Positions 49,921 through 59,076 of a stretch of DNA of 64,000 bases are shown one piece after another (position 1 is the stretch's first letter; every line of letters starts with the position of its first letter). The DNA is from Planctomycetaceae bacterium. Its GTDB lineage: Bacteria; Planctomycetota; Phycisphaerae; SM23-33. The notes below the pieces were generated by a model. It was not told the DNA's origin. It saw only the letters and a list, made by a program, of their open reading frames with translations, and searched no databases. Where the stretch lies: positions 161,839-225,838 of the forward strand of contig JBDKTA010000044.1 of NCBI GenBank assembly GCA_039680605.1, read 5' to 3'. The translations under genes and the position numbers were made by a program.

Positions 49921-52250
49921 GCCTGACCTCCGGCGATCATCGCGTCGACCGTCGAGCCCCGCGACAACTCGGTCTGGATCTTCACCAGGCGGTAGTACAG
50001 CCCCTGCCCGGTCATCAGCTCGTCGTGCGTGCCGCATTCGGCCACCGTGCCGCCGTCGATGACGACGATCCGGTCGCAGTTGCGCAGCGTGCTGAGGCGG
50101 TGGGCGATGGCCAGCGTCGTGCGACCGGCCGTCACTCGCACCAGCGCGCCCTGGATGAGCTGCTCGCTCTCGGTGTCGATGTTGCTGGTGGCCTCGTCGA
50201 GCACGAGGATGGGCGGGTCGTACAGCAGCGCCCGGGCGATGGAGACGCGCTGGCGCTCGCCGCCGGAAAGCCCCGCCCCGCGCTCGCCGACGTACGTGTC
50301 GTAGCCCAGCGGGTGGCGCATGATGAACTCGTGGGCGTTGGCGGCCTTGGCGGCCGTGAGCACCATCTCGGGCGTCGCGTCGGTGCGCCCATAGGCGATA
50401 TTGGCCCAGATGCCGCCGCGGAAGAGGAAAGGTTCCTGCAGGACGATACCGACATTGTGGCGCAGGTCGTTGAGCTTGATCTGGCGGATGTCGACCCCGT
50501 CGACGAGGATGCGCCCCTCGTCGACGTCGTAGAACCGCGACAGCAGGTTGATCAGCGTCGTCTTGCCCGAGCCGCTCTTGCCCACCACGCCGATGTGCTC
50601 GCCGGGGGCGATGCTGAACGAGACGTTCTTGAGCACCGGCTCGCGGCGGTTGTAGCCGAACGAGACGTTCTCGAACACGATGGCGCCCTTGGCCGCGGGC
50701 ATGGGCACCGGGTTGGGCGCCTCGACGATCTGAAGATTGGTGTCGAGGATTTCGAAGACCCGCTGCGAGGCTGTCAGGAAGTTCGTCAGCCAGTTCGTCA
50801 GTTGCGTCAACTGCGTCAGCGGCGCCCAGAACATCCCCAGCAGCCCGAAGAACATCATCAGCGTGCCCAGCTTCATCTCACCGTCGAAAACCTGCGTGCC
50901 GCCGACGAACCACACCAGCATCGAGCCGGCCTGGAACAGCAGCGAGACCTTGGGGTGAAACGCCGTCACGGAATACTGCACCTCGCGCTCGCGGTCGCGC
51001 ACGTACGTGCTGGAGCGGTCGAAGCGCCCTTGCTCGCGAGGTTCCTGCCCGAAGGCCTTGACCACGCGAATGCCGGACAAAATCGTATTCAGCGCCCCGT
51101 GCAGTTTGCTGGTGGCGTCCTGCACCCGGTAGTAGCGGGGGTAAATCTTCTTCCAGAAGAACCGCGTGGCGATCACGACGAACGGGGCCGGAAACAGCGT
51201 ACACAGCGCCAGCTTCCAATTGATGGCGAAAAGGGCCGCGCCCACCACCACCAACTGGATCAACTGCGCCAGCAGGCCCGACGTCAACTGCTGCACGAAG
51301 CCCTGCATCTGCTGGGTGTCGATTGCCACGCGCGTCATCATCTGCCCGGTGCTGTAGCGATCGTAGAAGTCCACGCCCAACTTCACCAGGTGGTCGAAGA
51401 CGCGGTTGCGCATGTCGTACGTGATGCGCGTGCCGACCTGGCTGGACAGGCGGCCGCTGACAGCGGTCAGGATCGCGCTGATAATGTAGACCAGCATCAG
51501 CACGCCGATCAACGCCAGCAGCCAGACGACCTTGTCGCCCCGCAGCACCGGCGTCGAAAGCGTCCAGCCCAGCACGTCGATCTGTTTCACCGGCGCCAGC
51601 ACCCCGTCGATGAGCAACTGCACCAGCTTCTGGGGCACCATCGCCAGGGCGATCGCCGCCAGCACCAGCGCCATCATCAGAGCGGCCTTGCCGGCGTAGG
51701 GGCGCATGAGCTTGAGCACTCGGAAGAACGTGGCGCTGCGTTTGAGGCAGCGCTGGCACAGGTCGCCGGGGAACGCCAGCGTCAGCCCGCACTTGGGACA
51801 TCGTCGCGGGTCGTGGTCGTCTTCGACGCCGACCGAGGCGGGTTTTTTCTCGCACCAGGCCCGCAGCTTGGGCGCAACCTTGTGGAAGACGTCCGAGCGC
51901 GCGTTCGAAAACGCCAGCACCTCGACGTAGATGCCCTCCACCAGCGCCTCGAGGAACCCGCCGCCGACCCCCTGGCGCGTGCGGATCTCCTTGATCGACT
52001 CGCGCGTCAGCAGCACGCGAACCGGGCTGGCTGAGCCCGTCGTCGGCGCGGCGGCGGTGTACAGCCGGTCCGCCTCGGCGCAAAGAAAGACCTGCTCGTA
52101 ATCGCTGGCGAGGTTCAGGTCGGTGTCGACACGCAGCCATGCTTCCTTCGGCGCCAGGCCCGATTGCTCCAGGGCCTGCTCCAGTGCCTCAGGAAGCTCC
52201 TTGTGCAGCACTCTCGATTGTCCGGACAACTCAGGTTTCCTCCGCCCCAT
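49917..52250 (-). CDS. ABC exporter with N-terminal extension (DUF1854-associated)
   Basis: 777 residues. An N-terminal ~190-residue cytoplasmic domain includes a zinc-ribbon-like CPKC...CQRC pair. A type I exporter core follows, with six membrane helices (for example LVLAAIALAMVPQKLVQLLI) and the linker YSTGQMMTRVAIDTQQMQGF. The nucleotide-binding domain has Walker A GKSGSGKTT, signature LSGGERQR and Walker B ILVLDEATSNID. It should work as a homodimer exporting an unknown compound. The N-terminal domain and adjoining DUF1854 gene are its hallmark; this pair is usually conserved. The ATG at 52250 is the first Met in the family-like region. Confidence 0.9.
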   Translation of the reverse strand: MGRRKPELSGQSRVLHKELPEALEQALEQSGLAPKEAWLRVDTDLNLASDYEQVFLCAEADRLYTAAAPTTGSASPVRVLLTRESIKEIRTRQGVGGGFLEALVEGIYVEVLAFSNARSDVFHKVAPKLRAWCEKKPASVGVEDDHDPRRCPKCGLTLAFPGDLCQRCLKRSATFFRVLKLMRPYAGKAALMMALVLAAIALAMVPQKLVQLLIDGVLAPVKQIDVLGWTLSTPVLRGDKVVWLLALIGVLMLVYIISAILTAVSGRLSSQVGTRITYDMRNRVFDHLVKLGVDFYDRYSTGQMMTRVAIDTQQMQGFVQQLTSGLLAQLIQLVVVGAALFAINWKLALCTLFPAPFVVIATRFFWKKIYPRYYRVQDATSKLHGALNTILSGIRVVKAFGQEPREQGRFDRSSTYVRDREREVQYSVTAFHPKVSLLFQAGSMLVWFVGGTQVFDGEMKLGTLMMFFGLLGMFWAPLTQLTQLTNWLTNFLTASQRVFEILDTNLQIVEAPNPVPMPAAKGAIVFENVSFGYNRREPVLKNVSFSIAPGEHIGVVGKSGSGKTTLINLLSRFYDVDEGRILVDGVDIRQIKLNDLRHNVGIVLQEPFLFRGGIWANIAYGRTDATPEMVLTAAKAANAHEFIMRHPLGYDTYVGERGAGLSGGERQRVSIARALLYDPPILVLDEATSNIDTESEQLIQGALVRVTAGRTTLAIAHRLSTLRNCDRIVVIDGGTVAECGTHDELMTGQGLYYRLVKIQTELSRGSTVDAMIAGGQA

Positions 52251-52327
52251 GACAGCAATTACTGTACATACTTCCCCCCGGCAATTCCAGTATCGCCATC
52301 GGTCATTGCGGCCGTTATGCTCAAGGC

Positions 52328-52771
52328 ATGTCCAAGGCAAAAAAACTGATCGTGCGGATATCTTCCACCCAGCGGGCGCTGCGAGTTCCCCGCAAGGCGA
52401 TCGCCACACTGGTCGCCTTCGTCGCGCGGCGGCAGCGGGCCCGCCTGGGTGAGGTGGACGTCGCCGTGGTAGACGCCCGCCAGATCGCCGCCGTCAACCG
52501 CCGCTACCTGCGCCACGCCGGCGCCACCGACGTCATCTCGTTCGACCTGACCACCCCCGGCCAACCCATCGAGGCCCAGATCATCGTCTGCGGACCGCTG
52601 GCCGTGAGAGAAGCCCGCCGCCGGGGCATCGCCCCCACGCACGAACTGCTGCTCTACGTGCTGCACGGACTGCTGCACGTGATGGGCTACGACGATCAGT
52701 CGGCCGACGCCGCAGCCGCCATGGCTGCCCGCCAGGAACTGCTGCTGAGGGAGTTTCTGGAAACGGAATGA
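52328..52771 (+). CDS. ybeY: Endoribonuclease YbeY, third metal His replaced by Asp
   Basis: 147 residues, usual length. The family metal motif HGxLHLxGYDH appears here as HGLLHVMGYDD at residues 113-123: His113 and His117 are kept, residue 123 is Asp. The DVISFDL segment before it is standard. YbeY trims 16S rRNA ends and helps ribosome quality control. Whether Asp can coordinate zinc here is open. The stop lies inside the 8-nt tandem tract. It is transcribed away from the ABC exporter gene. Confidence 0.9.
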   Translation: MSKAKKLIVRISSTQRALRVPRKAIATLVAFVARRQRARLGEVDVAVVDARQIAAVNRRYLRHAGATDVISFDLTTPGQPIEAQIIVCGPLAVREARRRGIAPTHELLLYVLHGLLHVMGYDDQSADAAAAMAARQELLLREFLETE

Positions 52772-52826
52772 TGGAATGATGGAATGGTGGAATGATGGAA
52801 TGATGGAATGTTGAAAGGATGGAACG
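52765..52826. repeat. 8-nt tandem tract (GGAATGAT) over the ybeY stop
   Basis: About six units of GGAATGAT with one GGAATGGT. The last codons of ybeY and its TGA (52769-52771) fall inside the first unit. Confidence 0.85.
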
Positions 52827-52838
52827 TCAAGCAGACAC

Positions 52839-52909
52839 GTTAGCGGCGGGGCTTGCCCCGCGCGTTCTTCGCCGCCCAACAACCGCGCGGAGCAAGCTCC
52901 GCCGCTAAC
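52839..52909. repeat. Foldback repeat with GTTAGCGGCGG ends, copy C
   Basis: 71 bp, left GTTAGCGGCGGGGCTTGCCC, right GGAGCAAGCTCCGCCGCTAA. It follows directly after the 8-nt tract and is followed by 9-nt CTCTGCG repeats, so three repeat types stack here. Confidence 0.85.
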
Positions 52910-52937
52910 ATGCCAACCCGCGTGCCGTTCTTTGTCC

Positions 52938-52976
52938 TCAACAACTCTGCGATCTCTGCGAACTCTGCGGTGAAAT
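52938..52976. repeat. 9-nt CTCTGCG array in the comF 3' end
   Basis: Four units: AACTCTGCG, ATCTCTGCG, AACTCTGCG and GTGAAA, read on the plus strand. Covers the comF stop. Confidence 0.8.
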
Positions 52977-53753
52977 CTCCCCGGCGGGCTCGTAATTGCG
53001 CTGCGATTCGGCCTTGGCCAGCACCGCCAGGATAACCGCCGACGCTCCGGCCGAAAGCAGGACGCGCGCCGCCTCGTCGGCCGTAGCGCCGGTGGTGGTC
53101 ACGTCGTCCACCAGCAGCACGCACGCCCCGTCGAGCGACGCATTTCCGCTCATGGCAAAGGCGCCGTGCATGTTCCGCCGCCGGGCGGTGCGGGACAGCG
53201 TCGTCTGCGGCTGCGTGTGTCGCACGCGGATCAGTTCGTCGCCCATGGCGGCGTCGAGCCGGCGGGCGAGTCTGGCCGCCAGTTCCCGCGCGTGGTCGAA
53301 CCCGCGCCAGAGCCTTCGCCGCCAGTGCATCGGCACGGGGAATACCAGGTCCACCGCCCGCTGCGGGCACTGTATGTCCAGGCGCTGGACGAGCATTTCA
53401 CTCAGGCGGGCGGTCATGCGCTGGCGGCGGCGATACTTGATCTGCCGCACCAGGTCGCGCAGCGGACCGCTGTACGGTCCAAGGCGCACCACCTCGCTGT
53501 AGCGGGGCAGCACTTGAGGGCACTGCCAACAGCCGTCGTCGCGGGCGGGAATGTTGGGTCCAAGCGACGCCCCGCATTGCGGGCAATACGCCACGGCGAT
53601 CAGCCCCAGCAGCTTGCGGCCGCAGTCGTCGCAGAGTGCGTCGTTGGGGCAGGGGGCCGCGGCGCAGGCGGCGCAAACTTCCGGCCACACCAGCTCGGTC
53701 ACCGCGGCGGCGGCGTGGGCAATGCGGGCGGAAAGACCGGCGGCGATGCTCAT
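52938..53753 (-). CDS. comF: ComF-family phosphoribosyltransferase-like protein
   Basis: 271 residues. The N-terminal zinc finger has four Cys pairs (CAAC...CDDC, YCPQC, CWQC). The phosphoribosyltransferase domain includes the PRPP loop VLLVDDVTTTGATADEA. ComF is needed for DNA uptake in competent bacteria, but planctomycete relatives are poorly studied. The last ~14 residues (GEISPQSSQRSQSC) are translated from the 9-nt CTCTGCGNN array, so the array has replaced the original end. It starts at ATGA overlap (53750) with the HEAT-repeat gene. Confidence 0.9.
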   Translation of the reverse strand: MSIAAGLSARIAHAAAAVTELVWPEVCAACAAAPCPNDALCDDCGRKLLGLIAVAYCPQCGASLGPNIPARDDGCWQCPQVLPRYSEVVRLGPYSGPLRDLVRQIKYRRRQRMTARLSEMLVQRLDIQCPQRAVDLVFPVPMHWRRRLWRGFDHARELAARLARRLDAAMGDELIRVRHTQPQTTLSRTARRRNMHGAFAMSGNASLDGACVLLVDDVTTTGATADEAARVLLSAGASAVILAVLAKAESQRNYEPAGEISPQSSQRSQSC

Positions 53754-55876
53754 CGGGGCGCTCCGGACTTGAGCTGCCCGCGGCGGAGCAGGTAGGCGTC
53801 GCGCAGGATCTGCGTCTGCCAGTGCATCACGGCCGGCGACGCCACGGCGTCGACGGGCGGCAGGTCCTTGACCAGTGCGGCGACCACCTCGGCGATGCCC
53901 TTGTTGATGAGCAGGTAGGCGACCTCCTGGTTCGTCAGCGAGGGCGTCCACAGGATCTCGTCGAGGCAGCGCACGTCGCCGGCCCAGAGAAGGGCGGTCA
54001 GCACGCGCCGCTGGGGGAACTCGCGATTGGACGCCAGCCGCCGCACGGCGTCGAAATTGCCGTCGCCCAGCATCAACAGGGCGCACTGGTACGCCCCGGC
54101 CGTGTAGGGGTCGGTTTCGCGGCTGCTGCCTTGGACCCGCGGGACGATGCGGGCCAGGGCGGCGGCTTTCTGGTCATCGTTGGCGGCGGCCATCGCCAGC
54201 AGCATGGCGCCGGCGGCTCGGACGTTCTCGTTGTAGACCCGCTGCTCAGGCGGCGCGCCGGGCAGAGGCAGCATGCCCAGGCCGGTTTCGAAAGCTTGCG
54301 GCAACTCTATACCACCGGGGATTGGCCCAGCATGTGGCGAATCTACATTGGCAGGCTTCCTGGAGCCTATCCGCGCCAGATGCCAGGCGATGTAATCGCC
54401 GGAAAGGGTCGAGTCGCTGCCGGCGACCAGGTGCACATAGAACGCGCTGGATTGGCGATTGTACTTCAGAACCGCCAGCCCTGCGGCCGCTTCGTCCGCC
54501 GGCGCCTCGTTGACGATATAAGAGGATGAGGGTCTGATCCGCCACAGTGCCGCCGCGGCCGCCGCCCGCGCCAGGGGCATCGTGAGGTTTTCGTCGGCAG
54601 GACGATCCTCCGGCATGGTGCCCGCGGCGCTTTGGGCAGCCAGCGTCTGTGCAGGCTGAGTTTGCCCAGTCAGCAGCGGAGGGGAGTACTCCGCCGCTGC
54701 GCGCAGGGCCAAGAGCATTTTGTGGGGCGAGGCGCCGCCTATCTCCATGGGCAGGGAAGGGCCCAATTGATCGCCCAGTACCTCCGCCGCGGCGATCATG
54801 GTCAGTTCAAGCGGCGGCGACCAATAGTGCAACATCAGCGCATAGACATCTTCCTCCACTGGGACAGCCAGTTGCCGGGCCGCCAGCAGCGCCGCCAGGA
54901 CGTGCGCCTCCGTCAGGGCGGGGTCCTCTCTCCCCGTGGCCTGATCCAGTATCTTGCGGATAGCCTTACCAGCGGGGGCATAACGGGCCGCCCCGGCCAG
55001 CACAATCGCCAGGGGCGAGGGATTCTTATCGCTGGCGCGATCGAAGATGAGGTGCAGTGCCTTGGCCTGCGTCTGCGGCGGGGCCAGGCGCAGGGCGTGG
55101 AGGAGGCCTTCCTGCCGCGGCCCCGGTTGGCTCGTGGCGATCATGCCCGGCAGCGCCTCGAACATCCGCCGATCGCCCATCGTCGCCAGGGCGTACGCCG
55201 CCGAGGCGGCGGCCAGGTCGTCTTTGTCCTCCAGCAGGGGGCGGATCTTTTCGGCCAGGGCGCTGCGCCCGGCCAGCCCGGCGTCCAGAGCCGCCGCGGC
55301 GCGGACGGCGGGTTCCTTGTCGCCCAGCAGCGCCTCCAGCGCCGCGTCCTCGTGCAGCATTGCCGCTAGCAGGGCGGCGCGGATGCGCACGTTCGCGTCG
55401 GCGTCGGCGGCCGCCAGGCGCATCATGCGCCGGACGTACTGGTTCTGCCTCCCGCCGACGAGCGTGGTCTCGATCATCTCCATGCGCAGTTGCGGGTCGG
55501 TGGTGGTCTGCAGGCGGATGCTCCAGAGGCGGTCGCGCCGGGCCAGGTCGCCGCTGAGCAAAGAGAACCGATGCGCCGCACTGAGGGCCTGGGCGATGCG
55601 GTCGAAGCGCGTGTCGTCGTCGGTATCGAGGCCTTCTTCCAGGCGGTCGATGATCGACTGGGGCGGCTCGACGCGCTGCATCATCCCCCTCATCGCCGCC
55701 AGGCCCTGGTCGCGCTGGTCGATGTCGTCGCTGCAGAGGCGGCGCATGAGCATCCAGTCGCGGATGGGCACGGCCAGCGCGATCGCGGCGATCAAGGCAA
55801 TCACCAGCGTCGCCAAGGCCGTCAGCACCCGTCGCTGCCAGGGATGCAGGCGGAAGTAGTGAATGAACGCACTCAT
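53750..55876 (-). CDS. Membrane-anchored HEAT-repeat protein
   Basis: 708 residues. One transmembrane helix lies near residues 18-38 (ALATLVIALIAAIALAVPI) with the bulk outside or in the cytoplasm depending on topology. The rest is almost all helix pairs of HEAT/Armadillo type, such as ALEALLGDKEPAVRAAAALD and DDLAAASAAYALATMGDRRM. A Ser/Pro-rich linker with a probable loop is at ~410-440. It is translationally coupled to comF. Likely a scaffold for protein interaction at the membrane. Confidence 0.75.
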   Translation of the reverse strand: MSAFIHYFRLHPWQRRVLTALATLVIALIAAIALAVPIRDWMLMRRLCSDDIDQRDQGLAAMRGMMQRVEPPQSIIDRLEEGLDTDDDTRFDRIAQALSAAHRFSLLSGDLARRDRLWSIRLQTTTDPQLRMEMIETTLVGGRQNQYVRRMMRLAAADADANVRIRAALLAAMLHEDAALEALLGDKEPAVRAAAALDAGLAGRSALAEKIRPLLEDKDDLAAASAAYALATMGDRRMFEALPGMIATSQPGPRQEGLLHALRLAPPQTQAKALHLIFDRASDKNPSPLAIVLAGAARYAPAGKAIRKILDQATGREDPALTEAHVLAALLAARQLAVPVEEDVYALMLHYWSPPLELTMIAAAEVLGDQLGPSLPMEIGGASPHKMLLALRAAAEYSPPLLTGQTQPAQTLAAQSAAGTMPEDRPADENLTMPLARAAAAAALWRIRPSSSYIVNEAPADEAAAGLAVLKYNRQSSAFYVHLVAGSDSTLSGDYIAWHLARIGSRKPANVDSPHAGPIPGGIELPQAFETGLGMLPLPGAPPEQRVYNENVRAAGAMLLAMAAANDDQKAAALARIVPRVQGSSRETDPYTAGAYQCALLMLGDGNFDAVRRLASNREFPQRRVLTALLWAGDVRCLDEILWTPSLTNQEVAYLLINKGIAEVVAALVKDLPPVDAVASPAVMHWQTQILRDAYLLRRGQLKSGAPR

Positions 55877-55967
55877 GCCAATACGAGTTTAAGCCGCCGC
55901 CGCCGCCGAGGCAACGTCGGCCCATGCAATTGAGACGCTCGAGGTGCCGCTGGGGTTCCGCACAATC

Positions 55968-56050
55968 GGGTGGCATGACGGTACCACAGACATGGCGACC
56001 CGCTTCGCGTGCCGCCATGCCACCCGTCACAGGCTGGAAAGCCTGTGCCA
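55968..56050. repeat. Palindromic repeat cluster upstream of fumC
   Basis: GGGTGGCAT ... ATGCCACCC form an outer inverted pair spanning about 55968-56025. CACAGGCT-GGAA-AGCCTGTG at 56028-56047 is a perfect hairpin. Sequence resembles the hairpins at 3717. Confidence 0.7.
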
Positions 56051-56058
56051 CCGGCGCC

Positions 56059-56078
56059 GGCGGGAGTATAATCCCGCC
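56059..56078 (+). promoter_or_regulatory. Putative fumC -10 box inside an inverted repeat
   Basis: TATAAT (56067-56072) lies within GGCGGGA-GTATAA-TCCCGCC, a perfect 7-bp inverted repeat with a 6-nt centre. A good -35 box is not visible. A regulator binding the repeat would block RNA polymerase. Confidence 0.4.
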
Positions 56079-56094
56079 AGCAAAGGAGCATGTA

Positions 56095-57474
56095 ATGGCG
56101 CAAGACCGAATCGAGCGAGACTCGCTGGGACCGATGCCCGTGCCGGCCGATGCGCTCTACGCCGCGCAGACCGCTCGTGCCGTTGACAACTTTCCCATCT
56201 CCGGCTGGCCCATGCCCGCCGAGTTCATCGCCGCCGTCGCACGCATCAAACGCGCCGCCGCCGCGGTGCATAAGGCCGCCGGACGCATCACGCCCGACCT
56301 GGCCGATGCGATCGCGCAGGCGGCCGGCGAGATCATCGAAGGCCGCCACCGCGGGCAGTTTCCCGTCGACGTTTTCCAGACCGGCAGCGGCACCAGCACC
56401 AACATGAACGTCAACGAGGTGATCGCCGCCCGCGCCGCCCAATTGACGGGCGCCGCCGTCCACGCCAACGACCATGTCAACATGGGCCAGTCCTCCAACG
56501 ACGTGATCCCCACGGCGATTCACCTTGCCGCCGCGATGGCCATTCATGACCGCCTGGTCCCCGCCCTGCGGGCGCTGTCGGAGGCGATCAAGCTCAAGGC
56601 CGCCGCGTTTGACTCGGTCCTCAAGATCGGCCGCACGCACCTGATGGACGCCGTGCCCATGCGCCTGGGGCAGGAGTTCTCGGGCTTCGCGGCGCAGATC
56701 GACGCGTGCCTGACGGGCTTGCAGGCGGCGACGGCGGGACTGTGCGAGGTGGCGTTGGGCGGCACGGCCGTGGGCACCGGGCTCAACGCCCCGGCGGGCT
56801 TTGCTGCAGCCGTATGCAAGATCCTCGCGGCCGAAGCGCACCTGCCTATCCACGAGGCGGGCAATCATTTTGCCGCTCAGTCCGCGCCGGCGGGGGCCCT
56901 GGCCGCCTCTGGCACGCTGCGATCGACAGCGCTGGCGATGGGGCGCGTGGCCTCGGACATCCGCCTGCTGGCGTCGGGCCCCCGGTGCGGGCTGGCCGAG
57001 CTTCGCCTGCCGGCGCTGCAACCGGGCAGCAGCATCATGCCCGGCAAGGTCAACCCGGTCATCTGCGAGAGCGTCATCCAGGTCGCCTGCCAGGTCGTCG
57101 GATGCGACGCGGCGATCGCGGCCGGCGCCACCGGCGGCGTCGGCAGTATCCTGCAGCTCAACGTCGCCATGCCGCTGATCGCCAGCAACCTGCTGACGGC
57201 AATCAACCTGCTCACCAACGCCGCCAAGGTCTTCGCCGAGAAATGCATCGCCGGCATCGAAGCCGACGAGTCTCGCTGCCGCCAGTCGCTCGAGCAATCC
57301 CTGGCGATGGTGACCGCCCTGGTGCCGAGAATCGGCTACGACGCCGCCGCCGCCATCGCCAAGCAAGCCAGCGCCTCGGGCAAAACGGTGCGCCAAGTGT
57401 GCCTGGAAAACAAAATCCTGCCGCCGGATGAACTGGACAAGCTGCTTGACCCTGTGACGCAGGCGGGCCAATAA
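56095..57474 (+). CDS. fumC: Fumarate hydratase class II
   Basis: 459 residues. It hydrates fumarate to malate in the TCA cycle without an iron-sulfur cluster. Motifs: GSGTSTNMNVNEVIA, VHANDHVNMGQSSNDVIPTA, and the superfamily signature GSSIMPGKVNP at residues 311-321 with the mobile catalytic Ser. AAGGAG lies 7 bases before the ATG at 56095; a longer upstream open frame is disregarded. Regulated perhaps through the inverted repeat over its -10 box. Single gene. Confidence 0.95.
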   Translation: MAQDRIERDSLGPMPVPADALYAAQTARAVDNFPISGWPMPAEFIAAVARIKRAAAAVHKAAGRITPDLADAIAQAAGEIIEGRHRGQFPVDVFQTGSGTSTNMNVNEVIAARAAQLTGAAVHANDHVNMGQSSNDVIPTAIHLAAAMAIHDRLVPALRALSEAIKLKAAAFDSVLKIGRTHLMDAVPMRLGQEFSGFAAQIDACLTGLQAATAGLCEVALGGTAVGTGLNAPAGFAAAVCKILAAEAHLPIHEAGNHFAAQSAPAGALAASGTLRSTALAMGRVASDIRLLASGPRCGLAELRLPALQPGSSIMPGKVNPVICESVIQVACQVVGCDAAIAAGATGGVGSILQLNVAMPLIASNLLTAINLLTNAAKVFAEKCIAGIEADESRCRQSLEQSLAMVTALVPRIGYDAAAAIAKQASASGKTVRQVCLENKILPPDELDKLLDPVTQAGQ

Positions 57475-57487
57475 CAAAAAGAAGACA

Positions 57488-57562
57488 TTGCCACAGAGGA
57501 CACAAAGGGAAAAGGCTCAGTGCCACTTCTTTGTGGTCTTTGTGAGCTTCGTGGCAAGTGTT
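57488..57562. repeat. Inverted 9-nt arrays between fumC and the patatin gene
   Basis: Left CCACAGAGGACACAAAGG and right CTTTGTGGTCTTTGTGAGCT, then TCGTGGC, are inverted versions of a 9-nt unit (CACAGAGGA; CTTTGTGGT) with 20 bp between. Could form a hairpin ending fumC transcription. Confidence 0.7.
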
Positions 57563-57576
57563 TTTGAAGGGCGCAG

Positions 57577-59073
57577 ATGCTGCGGTTGTTACACAAGCTG
57601 GTCATTCTGATGTCGGCTCTAGCGTTGGGCGGCTGCGGAGCCACTCGCGACGGGGCTTCGGATGTGCATCCGTCGCTGCCGGGGCGGGCGTTTCAGGAAT
57701 GCCCCATTGACATGTCGGCGTATCGCGATGCGCAGGAGCGCGCGGGGCAGGATGCGAATATCGCCTTTGCCGTGGCGATCTCCGGCGGGGGGCAGCGGGC
57801 GGCCAACTTCGCCGCCGGCGTCATGGTCGGGCTTGAAGAGATCAGCCCCAGCGGCGCCGCGGCCGTCAACGCCCTGCGACAGGTGGACTATATTTCCAGC
57901 GTCTCCGGCGGCGGGTTGGCGGCCGCGGCGTATCTCAGCAGCCTCAACGACCACCTCTGCCTGGGCGGCTCGGCCGATGATTATTCCTTCGCCGTGGCGC
58001 TGCGAAGCCGTGGGCCTCTGACGGCCGAGGCGCGCAGCGACCCGCAACTGCGGCGGTATCTCGAGATCAGCTACGTGCGCGACATCGTCAAGGGCGCCCT
58101 GGCGTGGACGAGCCACGACCGGGGCGAATATCTGGAGGCCGCCTTCGACGACAACGTCCTGGGCCGCACGTGGCGGCGCGACAAGATCAAGGCCATGGGC
58201 GGGGACCCGGCTTTCGGTCAGAGCCTGACGCTGGGCGACATCTTCGTGCGGGCGGATTCGCCGCGGCCGGTGCGGCTGCCGTACTGGGTGGCCAACGCGG
58301 CGGTGTACGAGAACGGGGCGCTGTTCCCTTTCGCGCCTGACCAGCTCAAGCTGTACCAGGTGATCGGGTACACGCACCGCTTCAAGCGGTATTCGTTCGA
58401 CGCCAAGACCCAGAGCTACGAAGAATTTCTCGACGCGGTGCCGCTGTCGCTGGCGGCCAAGGCCAGCGGCACGTTCCCCGCGGCCATTCCGGCCACGGTT
58501 CTGCGCAGCGAGATGGACAAGCTCAACCCGTACCTGTACCTCTTTGACGGGGGCATCGGCGACAACATGGGGCTGGTGACCGCCCTGCGCATGCTCAAGC
58601 AGGACCGGCGCCCGCGCCGCAAGGTGCTGCTGGTGATCGACGCCTCGGCAGACGGGTACGCTCCGTTCTCGAACGACTCCTCGCCGCCCAGCGCCGCCAA
58701 GACCGCCCTGCAGGCGGCGATGGTGCAGCAAGCCTCATATCGCGGGCGTTACCGCGAGATGACCCAAGACATCTGCCGCGCCAACAACATCACGCCGATC
58801 TTCCTGAGCTTCGACGACCTGGCGGACTTGCCCGACTGCGCAGCCCTGTGCGAAAAAGGTCTCACGCAGGCCCAGATCAAATCGCTGTCAAAAGAAAAGA
58901 CCCCCAAGCCCTTCCACCTCGTCCGCGACGTCCCCACGTGGTACAGTGTGGCCGTCGAAGAACAAAGCCTCCTGCTAGCCGCCGGCCGCGTGGCAGCAGA
59001 GCGCAACCGCGACAAGATCCGCGCGGCCCTGGGCTGGGCGGCTGTGACGTCACCGTCACAGCCCGCAAAGTGA
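57577..59073 (+). CDS. Patatin-like phospholipase lipoprotein
   Basis: 498 residues. It has lipobox LALGGC (Cys20). Patatin core: oxyanion loop GGGQRA at 70-75, nucleophile Ser110 in SSVSGGG (a G/SxSGG variant), and the catalytic Asp in LFDGGIGDNMG near residue 325. The chain is 150 residues longer than minimal patatins, with an extra segment around 130-260. It would cleave acyl lipids, probably at the periplasmic face of the outer membrane. The gene stop is 3 bp from the converging URO-D-like stop. Confidence 0.88.
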   Translation: MLRLLHKLVILMSALALGGCGATRDGASDVHPSLPGRAFQECPIDMSAYRDAQERAGQDANIAFAVAISGGGQRAANFAAGVMVGLEEISPSGAAAVNALRQVDYISSVSGGGLAAAAYLSSLNDHLCLGGSADDYSFAVALRSRGPLTAEARSDPQLRRYLEISYVRDIVKGALAWTSHDRGEYLEAAFDDNVLGRTWRRDKIKAMGGDPAFGQSLTLGDIFVRADSPRPVRLPYWVANAAVYENGALFPFAPDQLKLYQVIGYTHRFKRYSFDAKTQSYEEFLDAVPLSLAAKASGTFPAAIPATVLRSEMDKLNPYLYLFDGGIGDNMGLVTALRMLKQDRRPRRKVLLVIDASADGYAPFSNDSSPPSAAKTALQAAMVQQASYRGRYREMTQDICRANNITPIFLSFDDLADLPDCAALCEKGLTQAQIKSLSKEKTPKPFHLVRDVPTWYSVAVEEQSLLLAAGRVAAERNRDKIRAALGWAAVTSPSQPAK

Positions 59074-59076
59074 TCT

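Noticed and set aside
50025..52034. A 669-codon plus-strand open frame
   Set aside because: Antisense to the ABC exporter gene; low-complexity His/Gln-rich shadow.
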